Origin: Accumulibacter sp031732795
GTDB taxonomy: Bacteria > Pseudomonadota > Gammaproteobacteria > Burkholderiales > Rhodocyclaceae
NCBI GenBank assembly: GCA_031732795.1
Contig: JAVMKC010000091.1
Coordinates: 1 to 64,000 of the forward strand
Direction of reading: 5' to 3'
Length of the DNA stretch: 64,000 nt
Part shown: in pieces, positions 44,694 to 54,392 of the stretch
Numbering within the stretch: position 1 is the first letter of the stretch
Layout: each line of letters begins with the position of its first letter
Translations under genes and position numbers: made by a program
The notes under the pieces: generated by a model
What the model was told of the DNA's origin: nothing
The model's input: the letters and a program-made list of their open reading frames with translations, nothing else
Database searches by the model: none

Positions 44694-47276
44694 TTAAAGC
44701 TTCAACCGTTCGAGCAATTCTGTTTCAAGTTTGATGCGACTGGTCGTGTCGGCCAGATCGCCGCCGCTGATCAGAAATGTGTCCTCGACGCGCTCGCCGA
44801 GGGTCGAAATCTTGGCGGTATGCAGGTTGGCACCGTGGCTGGCTATGGTCATGGCGATGGTGTAGAGCAGCCCAGGACGATCGGCAGCATCGATTGATAA
44901 AACATAGTGTTGGCCTTTTTCGTCGGTTTCGATGGATACCACCGGTTGAATCGGGAAGTTTTTGACTTGCCGCGATAATCGGCCACTACCCGGAGCTTCA
45001 GGAGGAGTTTGTTGTACAAGGCGGTTGGTCAGTTCGTGTTCGATGATGGTGATCATCGAGCGATCACCGCCGCGATCGCTCAGATCGAGCAGATTGAAAC
45101 TGTCCAACGCATAGCCATGGCGCGTGGTATGGATTTTTGCCTCCACGATCGAATACCCCGCGCGGCTGAAGTAACCCACGACCCGGGCGAATAAATCGCG
45201 TTGATCGCAGGTGTAGACCATCACTTCCAAACCGCCGCCTTGCGGGCTGACTCGAGCCTTGACCACCGGTTTTTCGACTTGCGTACGATAGTGCAGGGCG
45301 CGGGTGTGCCAGGCAATTTCTTCAGAGGAGTGGCGGAGAAAATAGACTGCGTCGAGTTGTTTCCACAGCCGTTCCTGTACCGCATCGGGCAAGGCGAAGT
45401 AGCGCAGCATGCGCAACGCCTGCTGCTGGCGATCTTCGATCAATCCCTGTTTGACCGGGACGACACCGCCGGAAAGCAACGTTCGGCAGGTGCTTCTGAA
45501 GAGTTGTTCGAGTAGCTGCCCTTTCCAGGCGTTCCACACTTTTGGGCTGGTCCCGCGAATGTCGGCAACGGTGAATAAATAAAGTGCCGTCAGGTGACGC
45601 TCATCGCCTACCAGTTGCGAGAAAGTGCAAATCACGTCGGGATCTGAAATGTCCTGTTTTTGCGCGACCGTCGACATCCGCAGGTGATGGCGAACCAGCC
45701 AGACGATCAGTTCGCTGTCTTCGGTGTCGACTCCATGGTCGAAGCAGAATTTCTCGACATCAACAGCCCCCAACTCCGAATGGTCGCCGCCACGACCTTT
45801 GGCAATATCGTGGAACAAGGCGGCGATATAGAGCACCCATGGACGCGGGAAATCGGCAATCAACTCACTGCACAGCGGGTGTTCGTGGGTGAAGTCGGCG
45901 GCCATGAACCGCCGCAGATTACGCAACACTTGCAGAATGTGCTGATCGACAGTGTAAACATGGAACAGATCGTGTTGCATCTGGCCGACGATCTTGCCGA
46001 AGTTGGGCAGATAACGGCCGAGCAACCCGAATTGGTTCATCCGCCGCAATTCGTGGAGAACACCGCGCGGTTGTTGTAAAAGTTCGAGAAAACAGGCCCG
46101 ATTGGCCGGATTACGTCGAAAATCGTCGTCGATGCGCGTGCGTGTGTGCCACAAGGCGCGCAGGGTCCGGGCGGTCATTCCATGCAACTCTGGATTCTGG
46201 GCCATGCGCAGAAAAGCGACGAGCATCAAGTGCGGGTTGCGATTGAAAACCTCTTCATCGACGATATCCAACAAGTCGTTGGCCCTTTGGAAATGCTCAT
46301 CGATGGGTTGCGGCGGCCACTCGGGAGCGGGAGAAATGGCGGCGCCGAGATTTTGGAGCAGGATGGTGTTGATCTGGGTGATTTCCTTGGCCGTCCGATA
46401 ATACTTTTGCATGAACAGTTCGCTGGCACGTCGGGACGGCGTTGCCACCAAGCCAAACTGTGTCGCCAAGGCGGTTTGGTAATCGAACAGCAGTCGGTCT
46501 TCGCGCCGCCCGGTATGCAGATGCAAACGAGTGCGCAGTTCCTGAAGAAAGACGACACAGCGTGACAGGGTTTCGGTTTCTTCAGGCGTGATCAGGCCGT
46601 GCGCGGCTAGTCCGGCCCAACTGCCGTCGAAGCCGGCCGCACGGGCAACCCACAGAATCATGTGCAGGTCGCGCAAACCGCCAGGCGCTTCCTTGCAATT
46701 GGGTTCCAAGCTGTAGGGCGACAGTTGAAAACGCAGATGGCGTTCCTCCTGCTCCTTGCGCTTCATCTCGAAAAACGCTGCCGGATCGAGGATTTTTTTG
46801 ATTGTGGCGTTGAATGTCTCGAACAACGAAACGTTTCCGGCCAGCAATCGCGTTTCCAGCAACGCGGTCTGTACGGTGATGTCATTGTTTGCTGCCTGGC
46901 ACGATTCGTCGATGGTGCGAACGCTTGGCGCCACTTCCAGACCGATGTCGTAAAACAGCGCCACGGTCTGCTCGAGCCGCGCGGTCAGCGCCGTGTCAGG
47001 TGTATCGGGCAACAGGATCAACAGGTCGACGTCGGAAGACGGATACAGCTCGCCACGACCATAGCCGCCGACAGCGAGCAAGGCCAACGATGAGGGAAGT
47101 TCCAGGGCCTGCCACAGGTCGCAGAAGACATCGTCGATCAATTGGCAGCGGTCACGGAGCAGACGGGCGGCATCGCCTTCCGCTAAATAACGTTCCTTGA
47201 TTGCCCCCTGGCCGGTTTTGATTCGTGGTCTCAAGCCGGCGATCAATGACTCACGGTTCAGCGCCGGCTCCATCAT
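44694..47276 (-). CDS. glnD: Bifunctional [protein-PII] uridylyltransferase/uridylyl-removing enzyme
   Basis: An 860-residue nitrogen sensor that uridylylates PII proteins under nitrogen limitation. The nucleotidyltransferase motif GGYGRGELYPSSDVDLLIL is near residue 70; the HD domain has LFHDIAKGRGGDHSELG; two C-terminal ACT domains bind glutamine. The start is placed at the ATG overlapping the map stop (ATGA), matching coupled genes; an upstream start would lie within map. With ihfB and the sigma-54 promoter nearby it points to a functioning RpoN/nitrogen network, although the link to the cluster is not shown. Confidence 0.96.
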   Translation of the reverse strand: MMEPALNRESLIAGLRPRIKTGQGAIKERYLAEGDAARLLRDRCQLIDDVFCDLWQALELPSSLALLAVGGYGRGELYPSSDVDLLILLPDTPDTALTARLEQTVALFYDIGLEVAPSVRTIDESCQAANNDITVQTALLETRLLAGNVSLFETFNATIKKILDPAAFFEMKRKEQEERHLRFQLSPYSLEPNCKEAPGGLRDLHMILWVARAAGFDGSWAGLAAHGLITPEETETLSRCVVFLQELRTRLHLHTGRREDRLLFDYQTALATQFGLVATPSRRASELFMQKYYRTAKEITQINTILLQNLGAAISPAPEWPPQPIDEHFQRANDLLDIVDEEVFNRNPHLMLVAFLRMAQNPELHGMTARTLRALWHTRTRIDDDFRRNPANRACFLELLQQPRGVLHELRRMNQFGLLGRYLPNFGKIVGQMQHDLFHVYTVDQHILQVLRNLRRFMAADFTHEHPLCSELIADFPRPWVLYIAALFHDIAKGRGGDHSELGAVDVEKFCFDHGVDTEDSELIVWLVRHHLRMSTVAQKQDISDPDVICTFSQLVGDERHLTALYLFTVADIRGTSPKVWNAWKGQLLEQLFRSTCRTLLSGGVVPVKQGLIEDRQQQALRMLRYFALPDAVQERLWKQLDAVYFLRHSSEEIAWHTRALHYRTQVEKPVVKARVSPQGGGLEVMVYTCDQRDLFARVVGYFSRAGYSIVEAKIHTTRHGYALDSFNLLDLSDRGGDRSMITIIEHELTNRLVQQTPPEAPGSGRLSRQVKNFPIQPVVSIETDEKGQHYVLSIDAADRPGLLYTIAMTIASHGANLHTAKISTLGERVEDTFLISGGDLADTTSRIKLETELLERLKL

Positions 47277-48094
47277 GGCTGGACGCTGGTCTGGTTGCCG
47301 ATCCATCCGGGTTTCGCTGGTGTCGCGTCGGAAGCGGTCAGCACTTCATAACCGGTTTCGGTAACCAGCACCGTGTGCTCCCATTGCGCCGACAGACTGT
47401 GGTCTTTGGTAACCACGGTCCAGCCATCGGAGAGTGACTTGATTGCCGCGCGACCAGCGTTGATCATGGGCTCGATGGTGAATATCATGCCGGCCTCGAG
47501 GCGGACGCCGGTATGCGGTCGTCCGTAATGAAGAACCTGCGGTTCTTCATGAAAGCGGCTGCCGATTCCGTGACCGCAGAATTCCCGGACCACCGAATAG
47601 CCGGATTTTTCGGCATGTTGCTGAATTGCATGGCCGATGTCGCCGAGATGAGCTCCGGCCCGGACCTGGACGATGCCCAGCCAAAGGCACTCGAAAGTGA
47701 TTTCGCAGAGACGTTTGGCTTGCAGAGAAACCTCGCCGACCTGAAACATGCGGCTACTGTCACCGTGATAGCCGTTCTTGATCACCGTCACATCCAGATT
47801 GACGATGTCGCCTTGTTTCAATGGCCGGTCACCAGGGACGCCATGACACACCTGATGGTTGACCGACGCACAAATCGATTTCGGATAGGGCTGATAACCC
47901 GGTGGCGCATAATTCAAGGGAGCTGGAATGCTTTGCTGCACGTTGACCATGTAGTCGTGACATAGTCTGTCGAGCTCGCCGGTGGAGATGCCTGCCTTGA
48001 CGTATGGCGTGATGTAGTCGAGCACTTCAGCTGTCAGACGACCGGCGAGACGCATGGCTTCGATGGCTGACGGGGATTTGATCGGAATGCTCAT
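47273..48094 (-). CDS. map: Methionine aminopeptidase, type I
   Basis: A 273-residue metalloprotease removing N-terminal Met. Metal ligands are visible in NLDVTVIKNGYHGDSSRMF (two Asp), EFCGHGIGSRFHEEP (His and neighbours), TIEPMIN (Glu) and QWEHTVLVT (Glu). Transcribed divergently from rpsB, the common arrangement, and coupled to glnD. Confidence 0.97.
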   Translation of the reverse strand: MSIPIKSPSAIEAMRLAGRLTAEVLDYITPYVKAGISTGELDRLCHDYMVNVQQSIPAPLNYAPPGYQPYPKSICASVNHQVCHGVPGDRPLKQGDIVNLDVTVIKNGYHGDSSRMFQVGEVSLQAKRLCEITFECLWLGIVQVRAGAHLGDIGHAIQQHAEKSGYSVVREFCGHGIGSRFHEEPQVLHYGRPHTGVRLEAGMIFTIEPMINAGRAAIKSLSDGWTVVTKDHSLSAQWEHTVLVTETGYEVLTASDATPAKPGWIGNQTSVQP

Positions 48095-48225
48095 GCGCTT
48101 GATAAGAGACCTGTGGACAAAGAGAAAAGAGAATAAAGGAAGCCCCGGATCAAGGCAATTTTATCGTTCGCATAGAAAATGTGGGTTGCCCTGATGGAGA
48201 GAGGGTATTTTCTCGCGATACGGAA

Positions 48226-48255
48226 TTGAAATCGGTCGGTGTTTGATGGTAGCAT
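48226..48255 (+). promoter_or_regulatory. Probable sigma-70 promoter of rpsB-tsf operon
   Basis: TTGAAA (48226-48231) and TAGCAT (48250-48255) separated by 18 bases, with five and four matches to the consensus hexamers. It faces rpsB and predicts a leader of about 170 bases. Confidence 0.55.
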
Positions 48256-48360
48256 GCCGAGCTTTTGTTGACTCCAGTCGGCGAAATTTACGCGCATCCT
48301 CGTGATGCGCACGACGGGCGGTTTTGCCTGTCGATTACGCACATTCGCCGGTTCAAGGGT

Positions 48361-48384
48361 GTCTGTCGTGACTGCACGACAGGC
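48361..48384 (+). promoter_or_regulatory. Leader hairpin upstream of rpsB
   Basis: Perfect 8-bp stem CTGTCGTG/CACGACAG with a 4-base ACTG loop, extendable by a wobble and a G-C pair, ending 49 bases before the rpsB ATG. No T-run follows, so it is not a terminator. rpsB leaders in proteobacteria are known to be bound by S2 for feedback control; that this hairpin is the S2 site is inference. Confidence 0.4.
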
Positions 48385-48432
48385 TTAGCGTGGCGAATGG
48401 TGGTCCAACCCTGATAAAGAAAGTGAATACGT

Positions 48433-49179
48433 ATGTCCACCACAATGCGGCAGATGCTCGAAGCCGGTGTCCATTTCGGCCATCAGACACGTTTCTGGAA
48501 TCCGAAAATGGCGCCTTATATTTTCGGCGCGCGCAACAAGATTCATATCGTCAATCTCGAAAAAACGCTGACCAAGTACAACGAAGCGATGAACTTCGTT
48601 CGGAAATTGTCGGCTAACAAGGGAACGATTCTCTTCGTCGGCACCAAGCGTCAGGCGCGTGAAATCATGGCTGAGGAGGCCGGCAGGTGTGCCTCGCCAT
48701 TCGTTGAGCAGCGCTGGCTGGGCGGCATGTTGACCAATTTCAAGACGATCAAGCAGTCGATCAAGCGCCTGAAAGAAATGGAAAGCATGTGCGAAGACGG
48801 CTCTCTCGACCGTCTCGGCAAAAAAGAAGCGCTGATGATTACTCGCGAGCTTGACAAGATGCATAAGTCGATTGGCGGGATCAAGGATATGGCGGCCCTT
48901 CCCGATGCTCTGTTTGTCGTCGATGTCGGCTATCACAAGATCGCCATCACCGAGGCCAACAAGCTTGGCATTCCTGTGGTTGCGGTGGTCGATACCAATC
49001 ATTCGCCCAATGGCGTTGATTACGTCATTCCAGGTAATGACGACTCTTCGCGGGCGATTCGCCTCTATGCGCGTGGCGTTGCCGATGCGGTTCTTGAGGG
49101 CCGCAGCCAGTTCGTCGAGGAAATCCTCGATGCCGTATCCGGAGACGAGTTCATCGAAGAAGAAAGCGGCGACGCCTGA
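48433..49179 (+). CDS. rpsB: 30S ribosomal protein S2
   Basis: A 248-residue ribosomal protein with the family N-terminus MRQMLEAGVHFGHQTRFWNPKM, LFVGTKRQAREI and PDALFVVDVGYHKIAI. Heads the long rpsB-tsf-pyrH-frr-uppS-cdsA-dxr-rseP-bamA operon. Confidence 0.98.
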   Translation: MSTTMRQMLEAGVHFGHQTRFWNPKMAPYIFGARNKIHIVNLEKTLTKYNEAMNFVRKLSANKGTILFVGTKRQAREIMAEEAGRCASPFVEQRWLGGMLTNFKTIKQSIKRLKEMESMCEDGSLDRLGKKEALMITRELDKMHKSIGGIKDMAALPDALFVVDVGYHKIAITEANKLGIPVVAVVDTNHSPNGVDYVIPGNDDSSRAIRLYARGVADAVLEGRSQFVEEILDAVSGDEFIEEESGDA

Positions 49180-49215
49180 AAGTCGCGCTTCTTGTGAAGT
49201 GGATGTGGGTGGCGA

Positions 49216-49231
49216 GGTCGAATCTTCGACC
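49216..49231 (+). other. Hairpin between rpsB and tsf
   Basis: GGTCGAA/TTCGACC can form a 6-7 bp stem in the 133-base rpsB-tsf spacer. There is no T-run. In E. coli an attenuator lies in the same place, so partial termination or mRNA processing here is plausible but not shown. Confidence 0.35.
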
Positions 49232-49312
49232 AGGAGCCGACCTGTCTTGATGATGCGTAAAGAAATGAATTGCAGCCGGGAAATCCGGCAGTTTTAGCAA
49301 GTGGAGAAAGAA

Positions 49313-50230
49313 ATGGCGGAAATCACCGCGGGTATGGTCAAAGAACTGCGCGAAAGAACCGACGCGCCGATGATGGAATGCAAGCGTGCTTTGACCGAAG
49401 CTTCAGGCGATATGGACAAAGCCGAGGAAATACTCCGGGTCAAACTGGGTTCCAAAGCCAGCAAGGCGGCCAGCCGGATCACTGCCGAAGGAATGGTGGC
49501 GATTGCCCGCGCGAACGATGATAAAGTCGGTTCGCTGATCGAAGTGAACTGTGAGACCGACTTCGTCGCCAAAAATGACGAGTTCATCAAGTTGGCCAAC
49601 GATTGTGCCTCGTTGGTGGTCGATCGGGCACCCGTCGATGTCGCGTCGCTGGCGACTTTGTCTCTGGGCGATGGGACGGTCGAATCGACGCGGACGGCGT
49701 TGGTTGGCAAGATCGGCGAGAACATTTCGGTGCGTCGATTCGTTCGCCTGGAGGCACAGGGCCGATTGGCGTCCTACATCCATGGCGGGTCAAAAATTGG
49801 CGTACTGGTCGACTACATCGGCGGTGACGAACAACTGGGCAAGGATCTGGCGATGCATATTGCCGCAGCCAAGCCCAAGTCCCTTGATGCGAGTGGTGTC
49901 TCGGCGGAACTGATCGATAGCGAGCGGCGCATCGCCATCGAGAAAGCACGCGAGGCCGGCAAGCCGGAGACGATGATCGACAAAATCGCTGATGGCTCGG
50001 TGCAGAAGTTTTTGAATGAAGTCACCTTGCTTGGGCAGGTATTCGTCAAAGCGGAAGATGGGAAGCAGACGGTGGCGCAATTGCTCAAAGCCAAGAGTGC
50101 TACGGTAGCCGGCTTTGCCCTGTACGTTGTCGGTGAAGGTCTGGCCAAACGTTCGAACGATTTCGCCGCCGAAGTGGCGGCGCAAGCCGCGCAAGCTGCC
50201 GCCAAGACGGACCCTGATTCCGCTTCCTGA
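49313..50230 (+). CDS. tsf: Translation elongation factor Ts
   Basis: A 305-residue nucleotide-exchange factor for EF-Tu. The N-terminal UBA-like part has AGMVKELRERTDAPMMECKRAL, followed by IEVNCETDFVAKNDEF and the core domains. ATG 49313 follows GTGGAGAAAG; the earlier in-frame start at 49301 would include this ribosome binding site. The C-terminus has an Ala-rich tail. Confidence 0.97.
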   Translation: MAEITAGMVKELRERTDAPMMECKRALTEASGDMDKAEEILRVKLGSKASKAASRITAEGMVAIARANDDKVGSLIEVNCETDFVAKNDEFIKLANDCASLVVDRAPVDVASLATLSLGDGTVESTRTALVGKIGENISVRRFVRLEAQGRLASYIHGGSKIGVLVDYIGGDEQLGKDLAMHIAAAKPKSLDASGVSAELIDSERRIAIEKAREAGKPETMIDKIADGSVQKFLNEVTLLGQVFVKAEDGKQTVAQLLKAKSATVAGFALYVVGEGLAKRSNDFAAEVAAQAAQAAAKTDPDSAS

Positions 50231-50262
50231 TCGAGATATAACACGCCGAAGGAGTTCGCCCG

Positions 50263-50985
50263 ATGTCTGACCAAACGCCACGATACAAGCGGATTTTGCT
50301 CAAGGTCTCCGGCGAAGCGCTGATGGGGGGCGACGCCTACGGTATCAATCGTCAAACGATTACTGAAATCGTTGCCGAGATCAAAACGGTGGTGGACCTG
50401 GGGGTGCAGGTCGGCGTGGTGATCGGTGGCGGAAACATCTTCCGCGGCGTCGCTCCCGCGGCGACGGGGATGGATCGCGCTCAAGCCGACTATATCGGCA
50501 TGATGGCGACCGTGATGAACGGACTGGCGCTTCACGATGCCATGCGCGCCGCAGGAATGACTTCCCGCGTACAGTCGGCACTGAACATCGAACAGGTCGT
50601 CGAGCCGTACATTCGTGGTAAAGCGATCCGTTATCTCGAACAAGGGCGGACGGTGATCTTTGCCGCCGGGACAGGCAATCCGTTTTTCACCACGGATACC
50701 GCCGCCGCGTTGCGCGGCGCTGAAATCGGCGCTGAAATCGTTCTCAAGGCGACCAAGGTTGATGGTATTTATTCGGAAGACCCGAAAAAAAATCGGCAGG
50801 CGGTGCGCTACGATCGGATCAGCTTCGACGAAGCAATCGCCAGGAATCTGGCCGTGATGGACGCCACCGCTTTTGCCTTGTGTCGCGACCAAAAGCTGCC
50901 GATCAACGTTTTCTCGATATTCAAGGCTGGCGCTCTCAAGCGTGTCATTCTGGGCGAGCAGGAAGGCACGCTGGTCTATTGCTGA
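50263..50985 (+). CDS. pyrH: Uridylate kinase
   Basis: A 240-residue amino-acid-kinase-fold enzyme phosphorylating UMP. Motifs: LLKVSGEALMG, VVIGGGNIFRG, AAGTGNPFFTTDTAAALR and ATKVDGIYSEDPKK. Preceded by AAGGAG. It sits between tsf and frr as usual. Confidence 0.97.
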   Translation: MSDQTPRYKRILLKVSGEALMGGDAYGINRQTITEIVAEIKTVVDLGVQVGVVIGGGNIFRGVAPAATGMDRAQADYIGMMATVMNGLALHDAMRAAGMTSRVQSALNIEQVVEPYIRGKAIRYLEQGRTVIFAAGTGNPFFTTDTAAALRGAEIGAEIVLKATKVDGIYSEDPKKNRQAVRYDRISFDEAIARNLAVMDATAFALCRDQKLPINVFSIFKAGALKRVILGEQEGTLVYC

Positions 50986-50997
50986 CGGAGGTTTGAG

Positions 50998-51558
50998 ATG
51001 TCTATCGCAGAAGTCAAGAAAGTCGCTGAACACAAAATGCGCCGCTCGCTTGAGGCGCTGAAAGTCGATCTGGCCAAAGTGCGCACCGGACGGGCGCACG
51101 TCGGGTTGCTGGACCACGTGCAGGTTGAATACTACGGTTCGTTGGTGCCGATCAACACCGTGGCCAACGTGACGGTGATCGATGCGCGGGCGCTGGGTGT
51201 GCAGCCGTGGGAGAAGAATATGGTTGCCAAGGTCGAGAAAGCGATCCGCGATTCCGACCTCGGCCTGAATCCTGCCGCACAAGGGGAGTTGATCCGCGTA
51301 CCGATGCCTCCGTTGACCGAAGATCGACGGCGCGAACTGATCAAGGTGGTCAAAGGTGAGGCAGAAGGGGCCAAAGTCGCGGTGCGTAATTTGCGTCGCG
51401 ACGCCATTGCCACCTTGAAGGAAATGCTCAAGCACAAGGAATGTTCCGAAGATGACGAGCACCGCGCCCAGGATGAAATCCAGAAGATCACCGATCGCTA
51501 CGTTGCCGAAGTCGACAAGATGCTTGCCCACAAGGAAACGGAATTGATGGCCATTTGA
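50998..51558 (+). CDS. frr: Ribosome recycling factor
   Basis: A 186-residue tRNA-mimic that with EF-G splits terminated ribosomes. Family features: KVRTGRAHVGLLDHV, YYGSLVPINTVANVTV and the C-terminal RDEIQKITDRYV-type helix (here DEIQKITDRYVAEVDK). GGAGG precedes the ATG. Confidence 0.97.
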   Translation: MSIAEVKKVAEHKMRRSLEALKVDLAKVRTGRAHVGLLDHVQVEYYGSLVPINTVANVTVIDARALGVQPWEKNMVAKVEKAIRDSDLGLNPAAQGELIRVPMPPLTEDRRRELIKVVKGEAEGAKVAVRNLRRDAIATLKEMLKHKECSEDDEHRAQDEIQKITDRYVAEVDKMLAHKETELMAI

Positions 51559-51580
51559 CAGCGGCCTGAAATCAACCGCG

Positions 51581-52354
51581 ATGGCGATCTTCGCCAGTTC
51601 GACCAAAGATGTCCCGCCGGTCTCAGCGGTGCCGCGGCATGTGGCAATCATCATGGATGGCAATGGCCGGTGGGCCAACAGGCGGCTGATGCCGCGCATC
51701 GCTGGTCATCATCGCGGAGTCGACACGGTTCGTGGTGCCGTCAAATTCTGCCTGGAGCGGGGAATCGAGTACCTGACTCTGTTTGCTTTCAGTTCCGAAA
51801 ACTGGCGCCGCCCGCCAGAAGAAGTGTCGTTGTTGATGCAGTTGTTCATGCGGGTGTTGAAAGAAGAAGTCACCCGTTTGGCACGCAACGGCGTCCGTCT
51901 ACGGGTGATCGGTGATTTGACGCGATTCGACCCGCAATTGCAGAATCTGATTCACGCGTCCGAGCGGCGGACGGCGGCCAATGGCCGCTTGATTCTCTCT
52001 GTTGCCGCTAATTACGGCGGACGCTGGGATATTCTGCAAGCAATGAATCGGATGTTGAAAGAGCATCCCGAAAAAAGCGATGATTGGCACGAAGGGGATC
52101 TGACTCCTTATCTGGCCATGAGTTTCGCGCCTGAGCCGGATCTTTTCATTCGTACCGGTGGCGAGCAACGGATCAGTAACTTTCTGCTGTGGCAACTGGC
52201 GTATTCCGAACTGTATTTTACGGAAACGCTGTGGCCAGAGTTCGACGCCCGCGCTTTCGATAGCGCTGTGGCTTGGTACCAGCGACGCGAGCGCCGATTC
52301 GGGCGAACCAGCGAGCAATTGGTGACGAGCTCCTCCGAGTCCAATAAATGCTGA
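51581..52354 (+). CDS. uppS: Undecaprenyl diphosphate synthase (cis-prenyltransferase)
   Basis: A 257-residue enzyme that makes the C55 lipid carrier for peptidoglycan and LPS. The catalytic Asp is in IIMDGNGRWA; NYGGRWDI and the C-terminal RTGGEQRISNFLLWQLAY are conserved. It has a short extra N-terminus (about 20 residues) before RHVAIIMDG. Overlaps cdsA by seven bases. Confidence 0.96.
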   Translation: MAIFASSTKDVPPVSAVPRHVAIIMDGNGRWANRRLMPRIAGHHRGVDTVRGAVKFCLERGIEYLTLFAFSSENWRRPPEEVSLLMQLFMRVLKEEVTRLARNGVRLRVIGDLTRFDPQLQNLIHASERRTAANGRLILSVAANYGGRWDILQAMNRMLKEHPEKSDDWHEGDLTPYLAMSFAPEPDLFIRTGGEQRISNFLLWQLAYSELYFTETLWPEFDARAFDSAVAWYQRRERRFGRTSEQLVTSSSESNKC

Positions 52355-53187
52355 AAACGCGCGTCATTACCGCGCTGGCCTTGTTTCTGGCTTTTCTCGT
52401 CGCGCTGATTTACTTTCCGCCGCTCGGTTGGTTGATGTTTGCTACCGGGGTCATGGCGGTTGCAGCCTGGGAATGGGGCGCGTTGATCCAGTTGCCCGAA
52501 AGTGGACGATTGGTCCTGGCGCTGCTGATGGGCATGCTTTGCGCCGCACTCGGCTGGCTGGCGCCCGCCGCAGTCGGCCTTGCCGGGGAAACGACCCCGC
52601 AAGCCGCCTGGCTACTCGGACGGTGGTTCTACTGGCCGGCGGCGCTTTTCTGGGGACTCTGCGTGCCGTTGTGGTTGTGGCGACGCTGGCGGTTGCCGGG
52701 GCGTTTGGCCGGAGTGCTCATCGGCCTGATGCTGTTATTGCCGGCTTGGCTGGCCTTGATCCAGTTGCGTCAAGCGGGTCCCTACGCATTGTTGGCGATC
52801 ATGATGATCGTCTGGCTGGCGGATACCGGTGCCTATTTTGCCGGCAGGCGTTGGGGACGGCACAAGTTGGCTCCCAATATCAGCCCAGGTAAAACCTGGG
52901 AGGGCGCGATCGGCGGTGCCGTTGCGGTGATCGTTTACGGTTTTGGGTTGTCTTTGCTATATCCCGAGATGCTTGGTATGTCGTCTTGGCGCCTGCTCCT
53001 GGTTTTGGTGGTCATCACCGTGGTCAGCGTCATGGGTGATCTTCTCGAATCCTTACTCAAACGCCAGGCAGGTCTCAAAGATAGCAGCAATATTCTGCCG
53101 GGCCATGGCGGCGTGCTCGATCGGATCGACAGCCTGACCTCGACTTTGCCGATCGTTGCCTTGTTCTGGTCATTGGCAGTCGATTGA
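52348..53187 (+). CDS. cdsA: Phosphatidate cytidylyltransferase
   Basis: A 279-residue inner-membrane enzyme forming CDP-diacylglycerol. About seven to eight hydrophobic helices; the C-terminal signature is KRQAGLKDSSNILPGHGGVLDRIDSL (key residues K, D, GHGG and DR). Overlaps both uppS and dxr, the latter through a TGATG junction. Confidence 0.95.
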   Translation: MLKTRVITALALFLAFLVALIYFPPLGWLMFATGVMAVAAWEWGALIQLPESGRLVLALLMGMLCAALGWLAPAAVGLAGETTPQAAWLLGRWFYWPAALFWGLCVPLWLWRRWRLPGRLAGVLIGLMLLLPAWLALIQLRQAGPYALLAIMMIVWLADTGAYFAGRRWGRHKLAPNISPGKTWEGAIGGAVAVIVYGFGLSLLYPEMLGMSSWRLLLVLVVITVVSVMGDLLESLLKRQAGLKDSSNILPGHGGVLDRIDSLTSTLPIVALFWSLAVD

Positions 53188-54392
53188 TGATTCCCCAGCC
53201 ACCGGTACAGACGCTGACCATTCTCGGGTCCACCGGCTCGATCGGGGTGAATACGCTGGACGTTGTTCGTCGTCATCGTCATCGCTATCGAGTAGTGGCG
53301 CTGTGTGCTCATCGACAAGTCGACAAACTGTTCGCGCAATGTCTTGAGTTTCAACCGGAATATGCCGTGGTCGCCGACGCCGCGCACGCCGAAATACTGT
53401 CCCGACGCCTGTCTGGAGCGGGTTGTCCGACCACGGTGGCCTACGGGCCAGACGCTTTGGTGGACATGGCGACACTTGCCGAAGTCGATATGGTCATGGC
53501 TGCCATCGTTGGCGCTGCCGGCTTGCCGTCTACCCTGGCCGCTGCCGCCGCTGGAAAAAAGATACTGCTGGCCAACAAGGAAGCGCTGGTGATGGCTGGC
53601 GCGGTATTCATGCGCACCGTTCGCGCGCATGGTGCGACATTGCTGCCGATCGACAGCGAACACAACGCCATTTTTCAATCGTTGCCGATCGATTATGCGG
53701 CGGACCCGATCGTGAGCGGCGTGGTCGGCTTGTCATTGACTGCCTCGGGGGGGCCATTCCGTACCTGGTCTGCCGCCGATCTCGAAAACGTGACCCCGGA
53801 ACAAGCCTGTGCCCATCCTAACTGGGTGATGGGCCGGAAGATCTCGGTCGATTCGGCAACGTTGATGAACAAGGGCCTGGAATTGATCGAAGCGCACTGG
53901 TTGTTCAATGTCCCCGCCGAAAAAATCGAGGTCGTGCTGCATCCGCAAAGCGTCGTCCATTCGCTGGTTCATTATATCGATGGCTCGGTGATCGCCGAGC
54001 TCGGTAACCCGGATATGCGTACGCCAATCGCTCATGCGCTGGCCTATCCCCAGCGGATCACCGCCGGTGTCGAGCCGCTCGATCTGTTCAAGGTCGGTTC
54101 GCTAACTTTCGAGCGGCCGGATGCGCATCGCTTTCCCTGCCTTGGCTTGGCTTACCAAGCGTTGGCGCACGGCGGCAGAGCCGCGGCCATTCTCAATGCC
54201 AGCAACGAGGTGGCCGTGCAGGCGTTTCTCGACGGTCGGATTCCGTTTCTTTCGATCTCGCGGGTGATTGCCGAAGTGCTCGATCGCCTGCCGAACAGCC
54301 CTGATCCCGAATCACTGGCCGACGTTCTCGACGCCGATCGACAAGCACGCGAACGAGCCGAGCGCTTTATTGTTGGGCGGCTCGAAAAATGA
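53187..54392 (+). CDS. dxr: 1-deoxy-D-xylulose 5-phosphate reductoisomerase
   Basis: A 401-residue NADPH enzyme, the committed step of the MEP isoprenoid pathway that feeds UppS. NADPH motif LGSTGSIGVNTLDV; LLANKEALVMAG; metal and substrate residues in PIDSEHNAIFQ and TASGGPFR. ATG at 53187 overlaps the cdsA stop. Overlaps rseP by four bases. Confidence 0.96.
   Translation: MIPQPPVQTLTILGSTGSIGVNTLDVVRRHRHRYRVVALCAHRQVDKLFAQCLEFQPEYAVVADAAHAEILSRRLSGAGCPTTVAYGPDALVDMATLAEVDMVMAAIVGAAGLPSTLAAAAAGKKILLANKEALVMAGAVFMRTVRAHGATLLPIDSEHNAIFQSLPIDYAADPIVSGVVGLSLTASGGPFRTWSAADLENVTPEQACAHPNWVMGRKISVDSATLMNKGLELIEAHWLFNVPAEKIEVVLHPQSVVHSLVHYIDGSVIAELGNPDMRTPIAHALAYPQRITAGVEPLDLFKVGSLTFERPDAHRFPCLGLAYQALAHGGRAAAILNASNEVAVQAFLDGRIPFLSISRVIAEVLDRLPNSPDPESLADVLDADRQARERAERFIVGRLEK

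Larger units (their letters stand above)
48095..48432 (+). other. map-rpsB divergent region with rpsB promoter and leader
   Basis: This 338-base gap carries the rpsB promoter (48226-48255) and a leader of about 170 bases with a strong hairpin (48361-48384). A map promoter must lie on the other strand, but I cannot place it. Confidence 0.6.

Noticed and set aside
49813..51699. 628-codon open frame on the minus strand through tsf, pyrH and frr
   Set aside because: It is antisense to three clearly recognised genes and reads as a composition shadow of GC-rich codons.
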